A DNA stretch of 15,589 nt from Symbiobacteriaceae bacterium (GTDB lineage Bacteria; Bacillota_E; Symbiobacteriia; Symbiobacteriales; Symbiobacteriaceae), in the NCBI GenBank assembly GCA_027356675.1, contig DAHVXO010000150.1:1-15589 (forward strand), given 5' to 3'. How positions within the stretch are numbered: position 1 is the stretch's first letter; each line of letters begins with the position of its first letter. Positions 7,210 through 13,548 of this stretch are shown here, one piece after another. A program made the translations under genes and the position numbers. The notes under the pieces were generated by a model. That model was not told the DNA's origin. It saw only the letters and a list, made by a program, of their open reading frames with translations, and searched no databases.

Positions 7210-7849
7210 TTGCGTGATCTCCCCCGCACACACCTGGCGGCCGCCATGGCAGCGCTCACCCTAGCTCTTCTGCCCGCTCTGCAGGTCATCACAGGCCGGC
7301 AGCTCCTCCCTGATGTGGTCCTCCATCTGACTTTGTCGGGAACCCATTTCGGCATCGCCTTCTTGGTCTTGCGGGTTGGCCTTCTCCACCGGGAAGCCCT
7401 ATGTCGACCGCCTTACCGGCGCCGGGAGCCGTCGGAACCTGGACCGGGCACTCCGGCAACTGGTAGCCAAGGGGAGACCGTTTGGACTACTCTTTGTCGA
7501 CGTCGACCGGTTGAAGCAGATCAATGACACCAACGGGCACCGCGCAGGGGACCTGCACCTGCGGCGGGTTGTCCGGACCCTGCGTGATGGCCTGCGGGGA
7601 ACGGACATGCTCTACCGCTACGGCGGAGATGAGTTCGTCTTGCTGTTGCCCGGGGCCGACAGGACTGCTACCTACCAGGTCCTGCAGCTCCTTGCCACCA
7701 CCTCCGGGGGCAACTTCACTTTGGGAATTGCGACCTATCCAGAGGACGGAGCCGCACCGGCCGCACCGTTGCAGGCTGCTGATGCCGCCATGTATGCGGC
7801 AAAGCAGGACCGTCGTGATCGTCGATCGCCGGAACGAGCCCTCTCGTAG
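7210..7849 (+). pseudogene. membrane diguanylate cyclase (GGDEF), split by a +1 frameshift
   Basis: Two frames together encode one protein. Frame A, from TTG 7210 (AAGAGGGTG upstream), gives a short N-terminal part with two hydrophobic segments (LAAAMAALTLALLPALQVI and a second through HFGIAFLVLRVGLL), ending LLHREA at 7398. Skipping one C at 7399 continues as YVDRLTGAGSRRNLDRAL, the usual GGDEF entry (DxLTGxxNRR), to the stop at 7849. The catalytic part has FVDVDRLKQINDTNGHRAGD, the active-site GGDEF (7622-7636) and an RGTD inhibitory-site motif five residues before it, so it looks enzymatically intact. Such proteins make cyclic di-GMP from two GTP. An in-frame TTG at 7376 could start a soluble GGDEF protein of 157 aa (7376-7849), so the piece may still be expressed. 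A sequencing error, a real mutation or recoding are all possible. Divergent from marR. Confidence 0.8.
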
Positions 7850-7863
7850 GTCACCCACCACAA

Positions 7864-7894
7864 CAACCCCAGGCACTTTGTAGCCTGGGGGTTG
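7864..7894 (+). terminator. terminator-like hairpin after GGDEF gene
   Basis: CAACCCCAGGC (7864-7874) pairs with GCCTGGGGGTTG (7883-7894), 11 bp with one bulged G, 14 nt after the GGDEF stop. The following CCTGTGTG is a weak T-tract. Confidence 0.65.
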
Positions 7895-7980
7895 CCTGTG
7901 TGCCGATGCAAACCGAGCCACCTGCACAGCGACGCTTTCAGTCTGCCCGGGGGGCTGGCGGCCAACCGTGAAGCAGTCCG

Positions 7981-7989
7981 TGTTATAAT
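7981..7989 (+). promoter_or_regulatory. extended -10 promoter, distal, for the 324-aa gene
   Basis: TGTTATAAT has a consensus TATAAT (7984-7989) with an upstream TG dinucleotide. No good -35 is seen, as is common for extended -10 promoters. A transcript from here would carry a leader of about 120 nt with a CCCGAA (8030-8035)/TTCGGG (8044-8049) hairpin before the gene at 8118. Confidence 0.4.
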
Positions 7990-8072
7990 GGAGGTCAGCC
8001 TGGCAAGCAGATAACCGGAACTTGTAGGGCCCGAAAAAATATCTTCGGGGGGTGTCCGAGCAGGCATGTCAA

Positions 8073-8097
8073 GTCGGTATAATCCCAGCAAACCGAC
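8073..8097 (+). promoter_or_regulatory. proximal promoter with inverted repeat flanking the -10
   Basis: A consensus TATAAT lies at 8078-8083, 35 nt before the ATG at 8118. It is bracketed by the inverted repeat GTCGGT (8073-8078) and ACCGAC (8092-8097), spanning the expected transcription start, a common operator layout. No clear -35 is seen. Confidence 0.4.
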
Positions 8098-8117
8098 CCG
8101 AACAGGAGAGATGCTCG

Positions 8118-9092
8118 ATGCCCTTCAATGCTACCAATCAGACCCTGCTCGGCCAGTTCAGGAACGCCGCCCGTGCGGCAGATGAAGTCCGCCGGCTTGC
8201 CCTCGGCAGCGCCGCTCCCCTGGTGGAAGCCTCCCTCGCGCTGAAGCAGGCGCAGCCGCTGATGCGGCAGGTGATGGGCTCTCAGGAGGCCATGCTGAGG
8301 CAGGCGGGCTCGGCGCTGAAACAGGTCCAGCTGAGCCTGCGCTCCCCGGATTTGCTCGAAGCCGCCAAGGCTGCGCAGGAAGCGCAGTCGGTCTTTCGGC
8401 GGCACGCCCCGGCGATCGCCGGTGTGGTGCGTGACATCCGGCGGCAGATGACCCCGGTGTCCGAACAGATGCAGGTCATCGGCCAGCACGTGAGCGCTGT
8501 GTTCGATTGGGTGCACCGGATGCCCACCTTCCGGGTCTTGCGCAGCCCGTTCGACCACGCGTTGATGAATGCCGCCTGGGCCGATGAAGAGGATCCCTGG
8601 AGCATGGAGGTCGACCAGTTTCTGCTGACCTGGTTCTCGGGCTTGATCGGTAACGCCAACGACCTGGCCTTCGCCCGGTACCGCTTTACCAGCGACGTTG
8701 CCCCCCGTTGTCGTGACGGATCTAACCTGACCATGGTCGAAGTACATGGGGCTCTGGCCTGGACGGTGAGCCAGGGGCGCAAGCGGTTCCGGTACAGCCC
8801 GCCTCCGCTGAGCTTGGAGCAGGTGAGTTTGCTGCCGGCGGCGGATGAGTCGTTCCGGCTGCTGGAGTGCCGTGTACTGGTGGAGCAGTACCTCAACACC
8901 CATCCCGAGCTGACGCCGGGCCAGCGGGCCGCAATGCTCGACCTGGTGCTCGGTGAGTGCGACGCCTGGGCGGATGCCTTGCGCCACAACGGTGTGACCA
9001 CCGAGGCCGAGCGCAAGCAGATTCAACGGGTGGCCAAGGGGATGCGGTTCTGGCTGGATGCCCGCAAGAAGACCGACCGCCGCCTTCATTAG
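8118..9092 (+). CDS. hypothetical protein, helical (324 aa)
   Basis: ATG 8118 is chosen because AGGAGAG (8104-8110) lies 7 nt upstream. A longer frame from GTG 8052 would run through the proximal -10. Residues 1 to about 135 are strongly helical, Ala/Gln/Leu-rich with heptad-like spacing (MRQVMGSQEAMLRQAGSALK; LLEAAKAAQEAQSVFRRH), suggesting a coiled coil or bundle. A second domain with aromatic/acidic patches (WADEEDPWSMEVDQFLLTWF) follows. A helical, basic C terminus ends in RKKTDRRLH. There is no signal peptide, TM segment or recognised motif. The gene stands alone between its own promoter(s) and the terminator at 9098. It is a confident gene of unknown function. Confidence 0.8.
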   Translation: MPFNATNQTLLGQFRNAARAADEVRRLALGSAAPLVEASLALKQAQPLMRQVMGSQEAMLRQAGSALKQVQLSLRSPDLLEAAKAAQEAQSVFRRHAPAIAGVVRDIRRQMTPVSEQMQVIGQHVSAVFDWVHRMPTFRVLRSPFDHALMNAAWADEEDPWSMEVDQFLLTWFSGLIGNANDLAFARYRFTSDVAPRCRDGSNLTMVEVHGALAWTVSQGRKRFRYSPPPLSLEQVSLLPAADESFRLLECRVLVEQYLNTHPELTPGQRAAMLDLVLGECDAWADALRHNGVTTEAERKQIQRVAKGMRFWLDARKKTDRRLH

Positions 9093-9097
9093 CAGAA

Positions 9098-9119
9098 AAG
9101 CCCTCCTTCGGGAGGGCTT
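9098..9119. terminator. bidirectional terminator with UUCG loop
   Basis: AAGCCCTCC (9098-9106), loop TTCG, GGAGGGCTT (9111-9119): a perfect 9-bp stem with a stable C(UUCG)G tetraloop, between convergent genes ending at 9092 and 9124. In the minus direction it continues TTTTCTGC, the better T-tract. Confidence 0.88.
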
Positions 9120-9123
9120 CATG

Positions 9124-9699
9124 CTAGAGATAGTCTTCCTCGTTACTCCAGCCAAAGCGCTTATCGAGGGCGATTCGACGCCACATCGAGGCGTATAGGG
9201 CACGGGCAACAGTCCGTGCCGAGGGTTCCGGATCTCGATAGAAAAAGAGTTGCTCTGCCCGCTCCCGTTTCAGCAGCAGGACCGGCGGTATCCTCCGGCC
9301 CAGGAGCGGTTCGAATTGGGTCAGGGTTACATCAAGAATATACTCTTCGTGATCCAACGTGAGCGCGATCCACCCGTGGCTGTTCTGCTTGGGCATTTTG
9401 TCCTGGCCCGGGGGCAGAATCCAGCCGTCCTGAAACCTGGGGTTCAGCGGCGGGTGGAGGCTGATCAAGGCATTCAGCAGCAGACCGGTCGCGGTATAGC
9501 ACCGGCCCCGCAGGGTGGGGTTGGTCGGGTGAACCTCCAGGAGCAGGTCCCGGACCAGTTTGCCCAATGCGCGGAGCTCGCGCCGGTTGCACGCCAGCAA
9601 CTCCGTCTTGAGGGTTTTCCATTCAGCAGAGAGTTCCTCGGGGGTATTGGCCATTCCGTTGTCTCCCGCATAATAGGCATATTGCTTCAAATGGGCCAT
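9124..9699 (-). CDS. putative papain/transglutaminase-like fold protein (191 aa)
   Basis: From ATG 9699 (GGGTGA upstream) the product is 191 aa. A second candidate, ATG 9654 (MANTPEELSAEW), also has a good site, GGGAGA 7 nt upstream; a longer frame from GTG 9723 overlaps the previous gene. Three spaced motifs suggest a Cys-His-Asp thiol-hydrolase fold: GRCYTATGLLLNAL (Cys67 at a helix start), SHGWIALTLD (His108) and EYILDVTLTQFEP (Asp123). The pattern Cys-helix, H-[GAW]-W, then ILDxTxxQF recurs in papain/transglutaminase-like hypothetical proteins of phages and bacteria. The rest is charged and helical, with no signal peptide. It lies 5 nt downstream of the CoiA-like gene and is surely co-transcribed. 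The fold is inferred, activity is unproven and the substrate is unknown. Confidence 0.75.
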   Translation of the reverse strand: MAHLKQYAYYAGDNGMANTPEELSAEWKTLKTELLACNRRELRALGKLVRDLLLEVHPTNPTLRGRCYTATGLLLNALISLHPPLNPRFQDGWILPPGQDKMPKQNSHGWIALTLDHEEYILDVTLTQFEPLLGRRIPPVLLLKRERAEQLFFYRDPEPSARTVARALYASMWRRIALDKRFGWSNEEDYL

Positions 9700-9704
9700 A
9701 CTGA

Positions 9705-11324
9705 TCACCCGCAGCGGTCGCACTTGCAGACCTGACAGGTCGGGTCATAGACCTTCCACAGGGGCGTCACCTCACCACAGAGAAAGCAAACCGCCACCTG
9801 GCCAGCGCCCTCCGTGGGTATGGTTATCGGCCACCGGAAAGCACCAGGGACCGGCGCGGGAGAAATGGCTCGATCTGAGGCATAGCGGACGATCCCCGCC
9901 TCGGCCAGTACCGTCCAGAACCGGTGCATATTTGTTCGCTCCAGGTCCGGCCGGTAGAGGCTGACGAACCCTTTATCCTGCAGCCACTGCACCGCATTAT
10001 CGAGCGAGAATGAAATGCCGGCACGGAAGGCGAATCCGACCAGACGGCTCTGCCATTCCAGGGGGTCACCGCGGTAGATCTGGGGGTAGGGCACGGGCAC
10101 GGGGCAAGCGGGCAGAAGCTGGAGACCTTCTTCGTGTAAGGCCGCCCATAGCTTGGCCCCTGCTTCTTTCCGAAACGCCTTTGCCTGCGCCTGCTGCTCC
10201 TGTAAGGCTTGCTGTGCTGCCCGGCGTTCCCGCAGCTGCTGAGCCTGGATCTGCGCCAGCCGCTGCCGTTGCTCTTCCTGGCGAAGCCGTTCGGCCTCCG
10301 CCTCTGCTCGCTGGCGATCCACTTCGGCCTGTTTCTCTGCGCGCCATTCCGCCCACTTGATCACAAGCGGCGGCTTGCGGTGTTCCGCCGGCCTGGCAGG
10401 CACCCGGGCGCCCCTATGCCGGCGGCGCCGGAAGCGATCCCGGCACCAGCGCAGGACCGCCTTGTCCTCTTCGGAGTAGAAGCCATGCCGGAGACTCAAC
10501 CGGACCGGACCCCTGCCCTCCCCGACCATCGGGGCGGTCAGAAGGCGCCCGTGCCAGACGGTCTCATCGGGTGCAGGCATCAACCCGCGCAGAATCGCCA
10601 GGGTGGCAGGGTCGTCCTGGGTGCGCCCCGGCAGGAAGAAGTATAAGGTCCGCGGGTCTGGGCCAAGGAGCGGCAGGTCGTAGAACCGCTCCCGGGCGAC
10701 ATGGGCGATGTCAACAACGAGTGGCTGGGCTGCGGCGTCGTGATCAGCGTTCAGACCGGTAAAGGAGACCGCGCTCACCGCTCCGGGGGGATGCTTGACG
10801 ACCTCGGGCGCCCGGTTGCTGGTGAAAATGACGAACAGGGGCGTGCCGGCCGCCTGGCACTCTGACCGGCGTTCCGAGAGCACAGCCAGCTCCAGCGGGT
10901 GAGAGGCAATCTCCAGAACGAACCCCCTGCCGCTGGGAAGAACTACCGGGATGGTCGAGCGGCGGTTCGCCAGGTACTCGTCACACTCCATGCGGGTGCC
11001 GGGCGGAAGCACTTTGCGGAATGCCACCACAAGCTGGTGGCGAAGCCATGCGCTCTGGCGGCGTTCGGAGATACTGGCGGACCGGCCGGCGTTGTCCAGG
11101 CAGCCTTCTGTATCCCGGTAATGCTTAAAGTATGGCGTCGGAAGCCCCTCGCAGCAGAATACCAATCGTTGTCCGCAGTCCGGGCAGGTCAGCCTTCCAT
11201 TCCGGCTGGCCTCCCGCAGTGGTTGCAGATTCTCCCACCACAGGTCGGAGGCGGGGTGTACGAGTTGTTTTCCCTGGGTGGTCTGCAAGAAGGCTGCTGG
11301 GATACTAGGGCCGATCAGTGCCAA
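9705..11324 (-). CDS. CoiA-like protein with degenerate nuclease core and C-terminal zinc ribbon (539 aa)
   Basis: Start TTG 11324 with GGGGGTGA 6 nt upstream. The N-terminal zinc finger LTCPDCGQRL (Cys47, Cys50), then PYFKH (His68) and Cys75, matches the CoiA family, as does the following ISERRQSAWLRHQL segment (ES..H type). The next segment, RMECDEYLANRRSTIPVVLPS through FVLEIASH to LFVIF, aligns with the CoiA PD-(D/E)XK nuclease core. However, the usual RxxDVL acidic residue is replaced (STIPVVL) and the expected EIQxS is EIASH, so catalysis may be lost. A highly charged coiled coil spans about 326-390. The C terminus has a second zinc ribbon (Cys513, 516, 530, 533). CoiA proteins act in competence and DNA uptake or processing. 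The long coiled coil and tail go well beyond a standard CoiA. The next gene follows after 5 nt. Confidence 0.75.
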   Translation of the reverse strand: MALIGPSIPAAFLQTTQGKQLVHPASDLWWENLQPLREASRNGRLTCPDCGQRLVFCCEGLPTPYFKHYRDTEGCLDNAGRSASISERRQSAWLRHQLVVAFRKVLPPGTRMECDEYLANRRSTIPVVLPSGRGFVLEIASHPLELAVLSERRSECQAAGTPLFVIFTSNRAPEVVKHPPGAVSAVSFTGLNADHDAAAQPLVVDIAHVARERFYDLPLLGPDPRTLYFFLPGRTQDDPATLAILRGLMPAPDETVWHGRLLTAPMVGEGRGPVRLSLRHGFYSEEDKAVLRWCRDRFRRRRHRGARVPARPAEHRKPPLVIKWAEWRAEKQAEVDRQRAEAEAERLRQEEQRQRLAQIQAQQLRERRAAQQALQEQQAQAKAFRKEAGAKLWAALHEEGLQLLPACPVPVPYPQIYRGDPLEWQSRLVGFAFRAGISFSLDNAVQWLQDKGFVSLYRPDLERTNMHRFWTVLAEAGIVRYASDRAISPAPVPGAFRWPITIPTEGAGQVAVCFLCGEVTPLWKVYDPTCQVCKCDRCG

Positions 11325-11413
11325 GAATACTCACCCCCGGAACTCAGTTTACCATAGGGACAGGGGCGCCCGAACGGGGAATACCGGGCTTCTATAATAG
11401 GAGGCAATACGAG

Positions 11414-11788
11414 ATGAGGAATAAGGTCGAAGCCATGCTCAACGACGGGGCCTACTTGGTGACCGGTGTCAGGGTTATGGGCACAAACTTCTGGACCTTC
11501 AGGGCCTATGCGCGGGTCGACGGCAATCCGTTCGTGGATGCCACCCGAGCGCACGGTAACCGCTTTCGGCACGAGAACGGGTTCGAGTATGAGGAGATTG
11601 GCACAGAGCCGACTCCGCTCGACGTCCTGCTCAATGCCCCGGCCACCATGCAGCGTAAGCGTGAGGCGTTCCACCAGGAGCGCTACCATCTCGCCCACCG
11701 CCTCATCTTGCAGGCTTACCCGCAGGTGCAGCGGGGGCAAAAGCGTGAGGGGAAGATCGAGGCAGAACTCGACCAGGACCCGGAATAA
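11414..11788 (+). CDS. hypothetical protein (124 aa)
   Basis: ATG 11414 is preferred: AGGAGG (11399-11404) is 9 nt upstream. The frame opens earlier (GTG 11318), but this would overlap the divergent CoiA-like start. The product has an N-terminal beta-prone domain, DGAYLVTGVRVMGTNFWTF through FEYEEIGTEPTP, and a highly charged helical C terminus (TMQRKREAFHQERYHLAHRL; EGKIEAELDQDPE). No family, signal peptide or membrane segment is recognised. The gene is single, divergent from the CoiA-like unit with 89 nt between starts, and ends at the shared terminator at 11794. Confidence 0.7.
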   Translation: MRNKVEAMLNDGAYLVTGVRVMGTNFWTFRAYARVDGNPFVDATRAHGNRFRHENGFEYEEIGTEPTPLDVLLNAPATMQRKREAFHQERYHLAHRLILQAYPQVQRGQKREGKIEAELDQDPE

Positions 11789-11793
11789 TGGAG

Positions 11794-11820
11794 CAACCCC
11801 GCCTTGTGGTGGGGTTGTTT
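11794..11820. terminator. bidirectional terminator
   Basis: CAACCCCGCC (11794-11803), loop TTGT, GGTGGGGTTG (11808-11817), 10 bp with one G-T wobble, then TTT. The convergent gene's TGA (11820-11822) abuts it, and the two stop codons are only 31 nt apart. Confidence 0.85.
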
Positions 11821-12737
11821 CATAGCACGACGATATCCGGCGCCTTGTTCCAGCAACACAGGGCGTCCTCGATGACTGACATGGTGACGCCCAGGTGCTT
11901 TGCTAACCTCCCGGCCAGGTAATCCAGTTGACGAGCCTCCCGGCGTGTCGGCTGAGCGCTGTTGCCAGTGAAGAGCCGATTGGCGCCCTGGGCGGGGCCG
12001 GTGGCCCCAACTAAAAAGGGAGACCTTGGCTCGACCCGGGCGAGACCGAGGTGGCCAAGCCGGGTGAGGAAATCGAAGCAACCGAGTCGCCCGAAGTTTT
12101 TCACCGGATCGAGCGTCTTGTACATGAGATCAAAGGCCAGCTCCGGATCCCCGCCGCTGCTTCTGGCTATGGCATTAACCCACGTTCGCTGCGACGTCCA
12201 TTTGGCTATCAAGCTTACATAGGCCTCTACCGTGTCGGCAAAGTTGTTACGCTTGCGGGGATCTGGTGAACAGAATTTCCGGTGGTTTCCCCGGCGGCGT
12301 TTGACTCCATCCGCTCCCAGCAGGCGCTCCAGGTTGTCCAGGAGCCAAGTCCGAAAGCCCAGGGGGTCGGCGCTGACATTCGCCCACGACCACAGTGTCC
12401 GCCCGTCAAACTGCTGGTATATGTCTTTCAGCCGTCGCCAACCACCGGCCTCGTGGTGTCCGACCATGGCCGCCATGAAGCAGAGCCAGATCGCTTCCTC
12501 CACCTCGCCTGCAGTTGCAAGTGCGGCGGCAGCTTCGTACGGACCAAAGGGGTCGGCCCGGCATAGGTCCTCCGGTCTGCCGAGGTCGGCGCCCTTCAAC
12601 GCCCGAATCTGCGCTTCGCGGGTGGCACTGGCCCGGATGTGCAGCAGGAACGCTTCTTCTCGGAGTCCACCCTGAAGCCCGGGCAGGGTACCATGGGATT
12701 GTTGGTATTCCTGAATCAATACCTCCAGGGTCTTCAT
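11820..12737 (-). CDS. alpha-glutamyl/putrescinyl thymine pyrophosphorylase clade 3 family protein
   Basis: A 305-aa product from ATG 12737, with AAGGGGGAA 6 nt upstream. Landmarks of the aGPT-Pplase clade 3 family are all present in order: DPFGPYEAAAALATAGEVEE then AIWLCFMAAMVGHH (62-95); W.WANVSADPLGFRTWL (116-132); GNHRKFCSP (150-157); FGRLGCFDFLTRLGHLGL (215-232); GATGPAQGANRLF (244-256); VIEDALCCWNKAPD (288-301). The family has a helix-hairpin-helix DNA-glycosylase-like fold. It was predicted from comparative genomics to act in replacing thymine derivatives with glutamyl- or putrescinyl-thymine in phage DNA. Clade 3 members are also scattered in bacterial genomes with unclear roles. No kinase, hydroxymethyl-dUMP synthase or phage structural gene is in view, so the substrate here is unknown. 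It has its own promoter and is convergent with the 124-aa gene. Confidence 0.8.
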   Translation of the reverse strand: MKTLEVLIQEYQQSHGTLPGLQGGLREEAFLLHIRASATREAQIRALKGADLGRPEDLCRADPFGPYEAAAALATAGEVEEAIWLCFMAAMVGHHEAGGWRRLKDIYQQFDGRTLWSWANVSADPLGFRTWLLDNLERLLGADGVKRRRGNHRKFCSPDPRKRNNFADTVEAYVSLIAKWTSQRTWVNAIARSSGGDPELAFDLMYKTLDPVKNFGRLGCFDFLTRLGHLGLARVEPRSPFLVGATGPAQGANRLFTGNSAQPTRREARQLDYLAGRLAKHLGVTMSVIEDALCCWNKAPDIVVL

Positions 12738-12769
12738 GCCGTTCCCCCTTTGCTCTGACCGCTCACCCT

Positions 12770-12799
12770 ACAATAACCATAGGATTTGTGCGATGGCAA
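12770..12799 (-). promoter_or_regulatory. sigma-A-type promoter of the thymine-pyrophosphorylase-family gene
   Basis: On the minus strand, TTGCCA (12799-12794), an 18-nt spacer and TATTGT (12775-12770). The -10 is 33 nt before the ATG, leaving room for the ribosome binding site. Confidence 0.5.
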
Positions 12800-13017
12800 G
12801 ACGGGTCCCCCTGAATTATTGACTTACCCTCGCAAATCTTCAGTGCGTAGAAGATAGGCTCAGTCAGGCTCCCAAGGTGCCAAAATCTTCAACACCCCGG
12901 CGGGGTCACTTCATTTCCGTGTTGTCCCATTGCTTCCATTTCTACCGTCGATTCTGAGGGCTTTTTTCGAGGGGCCTGGGGGGGTAGTAGCGGCGAATTC
13001 GAGCCGAAATCGGGCAC
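12800..13017. other. non-coding stretch with short repeats
   Basis: No supported gene. AAATCTTCA occurs at 12835 and 12883; an inverted repeat ATCTTC (12836-12841)/GAAGAT (12850-12855) forms a small hairpin; CCCCGGCGGGG is near 12896. Short frames crossing this area on both strands lack ribosome binding sites and run through the terminator at 13025. The origin and role of the stretch are not apparent. Confidence 0.5.
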
Positions 13018-13046
13018 AAAAAAAGACCCTGCCGTACGGCAGGGTC
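13018..13046 (-). terminator. strong Rho-independent terminator (minus strand)
   Basis: GACCCTGCC (13025-13033), GTAC, GGCAGGGTC (13038-13046) form a perfect palindrome, preceded on the + strand by A7 (13018-13024). Read on the minus strand this is a hairpin followed by T7. It terminates transcription coming from the 13189 side, 143 nt beyond that gene's stop. Confidence 0.88.
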
Positions 13047-13160
13047 GGGTTGAAACCGATTGGAGCAAGCCGCGTTCACACGCCTGAGATAGAGTCTCGC
13101 TCCGAAGAAAGACCCCGAGCCTCCGAAGAGTGAGGGTGTTCAAGCCTCCCTACTCTTCCG
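13018..13160 (-). ncRNA. candidate structured RNA or structured 3' UTR
   Basis: Read on the minus strand, consecutive perfect helices fill this gene-free stretch. An 11-bp hairpin, GAAGAGT/ACTCTTC (13158-13152 with 13131-13125), is stacked on AGGG/CCCT across a single bulge. Next, GGAGC (13103-13099) pairs with GCTCC (13066-13062), enclosing two hairpins, GAGA/TCTC (13098-13086) and GCGT/ACGC (13083-13072). A 9-bp GC-rich terminator with seven T closes it. No coding frame is convincing. It begins about 30 nt after the stop of the 102-aa gene, so it is either a 3' UTR or an independent RNA of about 140 nt. It matches no RNA family I recognise. Confidence 0.45.
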
Positions 13161-13188
13161 CTCAGCCCTACCGTGCGCCGTAGCTGTC

Positions 13189-13497
13189 TCAGTCAGTAAC
13201 TACGAACACTTCTCGAATGAAGTCGTTCCGCTTGTGCGGTGACAGATCGTACAGAGTGCCGTCCTGAACGCGCCGCAGCCATTCGCTTGCCCGGATTTTT
13301 TGGCGCTCTGCGCGCTCGAACTTGAGCACGACGCTGAAGTCTCCGTGCTGCCGGATTGCTTGCTTCACCGCCTCGATACACGGGGCACTGTCGTCGAGCC
13401 AATGACCCCTCTGCGGCTTCTCGCCTTGCTGGAGCACTCCACCTAGCGACAAATCTCCCACCTCCGAATGGGCGTTCAACCGATTCTCCATTCGCAT
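13189..13497 (-). CDS. hypothetical protein (about 102 aa)
   Basis: The start is uncertain: ATG 13497, GTG 13500 (GAGGGG 8 nt upstream), ATG 13491 and a TTG within the next codons are all possible. The GAGGGG lies inside the terminator hairpin of the upstream translocase gene. The product begins about MRMENRLNAHSEVGDLSLGG. Its C-terminal half is mixed alpha/beta and charged: CIEAVKQAIRQHGDFSVVLK, then ERAERQKIRASEWLRR, ending NDFIREVFVVTD. There is no signal peptide, TM segment or recognised motif. It follows the FtsK-like gene on the same strand with a 51-nt gap, so it may be translated from read-through of that transcript. A strong terminator follows 143 nt after the stop, beyond the structured stretch. 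Confidence 0.6.
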   Translation of the reverse strand: MRMENRLNAHSEVGDLSLGGVLQQGEKPQRGHWLDDSAPCIEAVKQAIRQHGDFSVVLKFERAERQKIRASEWLRRVQDGTLYDLSPHKRNDFIREVFVVTD

Positions 13498-13502
13498 CAC
13501 AG

Positions 13503-13538
13503 GCAAAACCCCTCAGGCCAGCGCCAAAGGGGTTTTGC
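13503..13538 (-). terminator. intergenic terminator/attenuator hairpin
   Basis: GCAAAACCCCT (13503-13513) and AGGGGTTTTGC (13528-13538) pair perfectly over 11 bp, with inner GGC/GCC pairing. On the minus strand the stem ends in TTTTGC. It lies 10 nt after the translocase stop and overlaps the ribosome binding site region of the next gene. Confidence 0.75.
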
Positions 13539-13548
13539 GGAGAGCTTC

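Noticed and set aside
7046..7231. N-terminally extended MarR (225 aa)
   Set aside because: The extension reads through the promoter/operator region and is not MarR-like. ATG 7045 has a ribosome binding site and gives the family's normal length.
7995..9209. 404-aa open frame antisense to the 324-aa gene
   Set aside because: It runs through the promoters and the terminator at 9098 and overlaps the end of the next gene, and its composition is typical of an antisense shadow. The sense gene has a clear ribosome binding site.
11393..11398. TATAAT just upstream of the 124-aa gene as its -10
   Set aside because: The AGGAGG begins at the next base, so a start site 7 nt downstream of this hexamer would remove the ribosome binding site from the mRNA. 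Probably coincidental.
13040..13110. Possible tRNA because of a 7-bp outer helix (plus strand)
   Set aside because: The segment is only 46 nt, lacks the T-loop GTTCNANNC and anticodon arm, and the second base pair is only a G-U wobble.
12889..13143. Short open frames on both strands across the 12.9-13.1 kb spacer
   Set aside because: They cross the strong terminator hairpin, have no ribosome binding sites and show no protein-like pattern. Structured RNA is the better reading.
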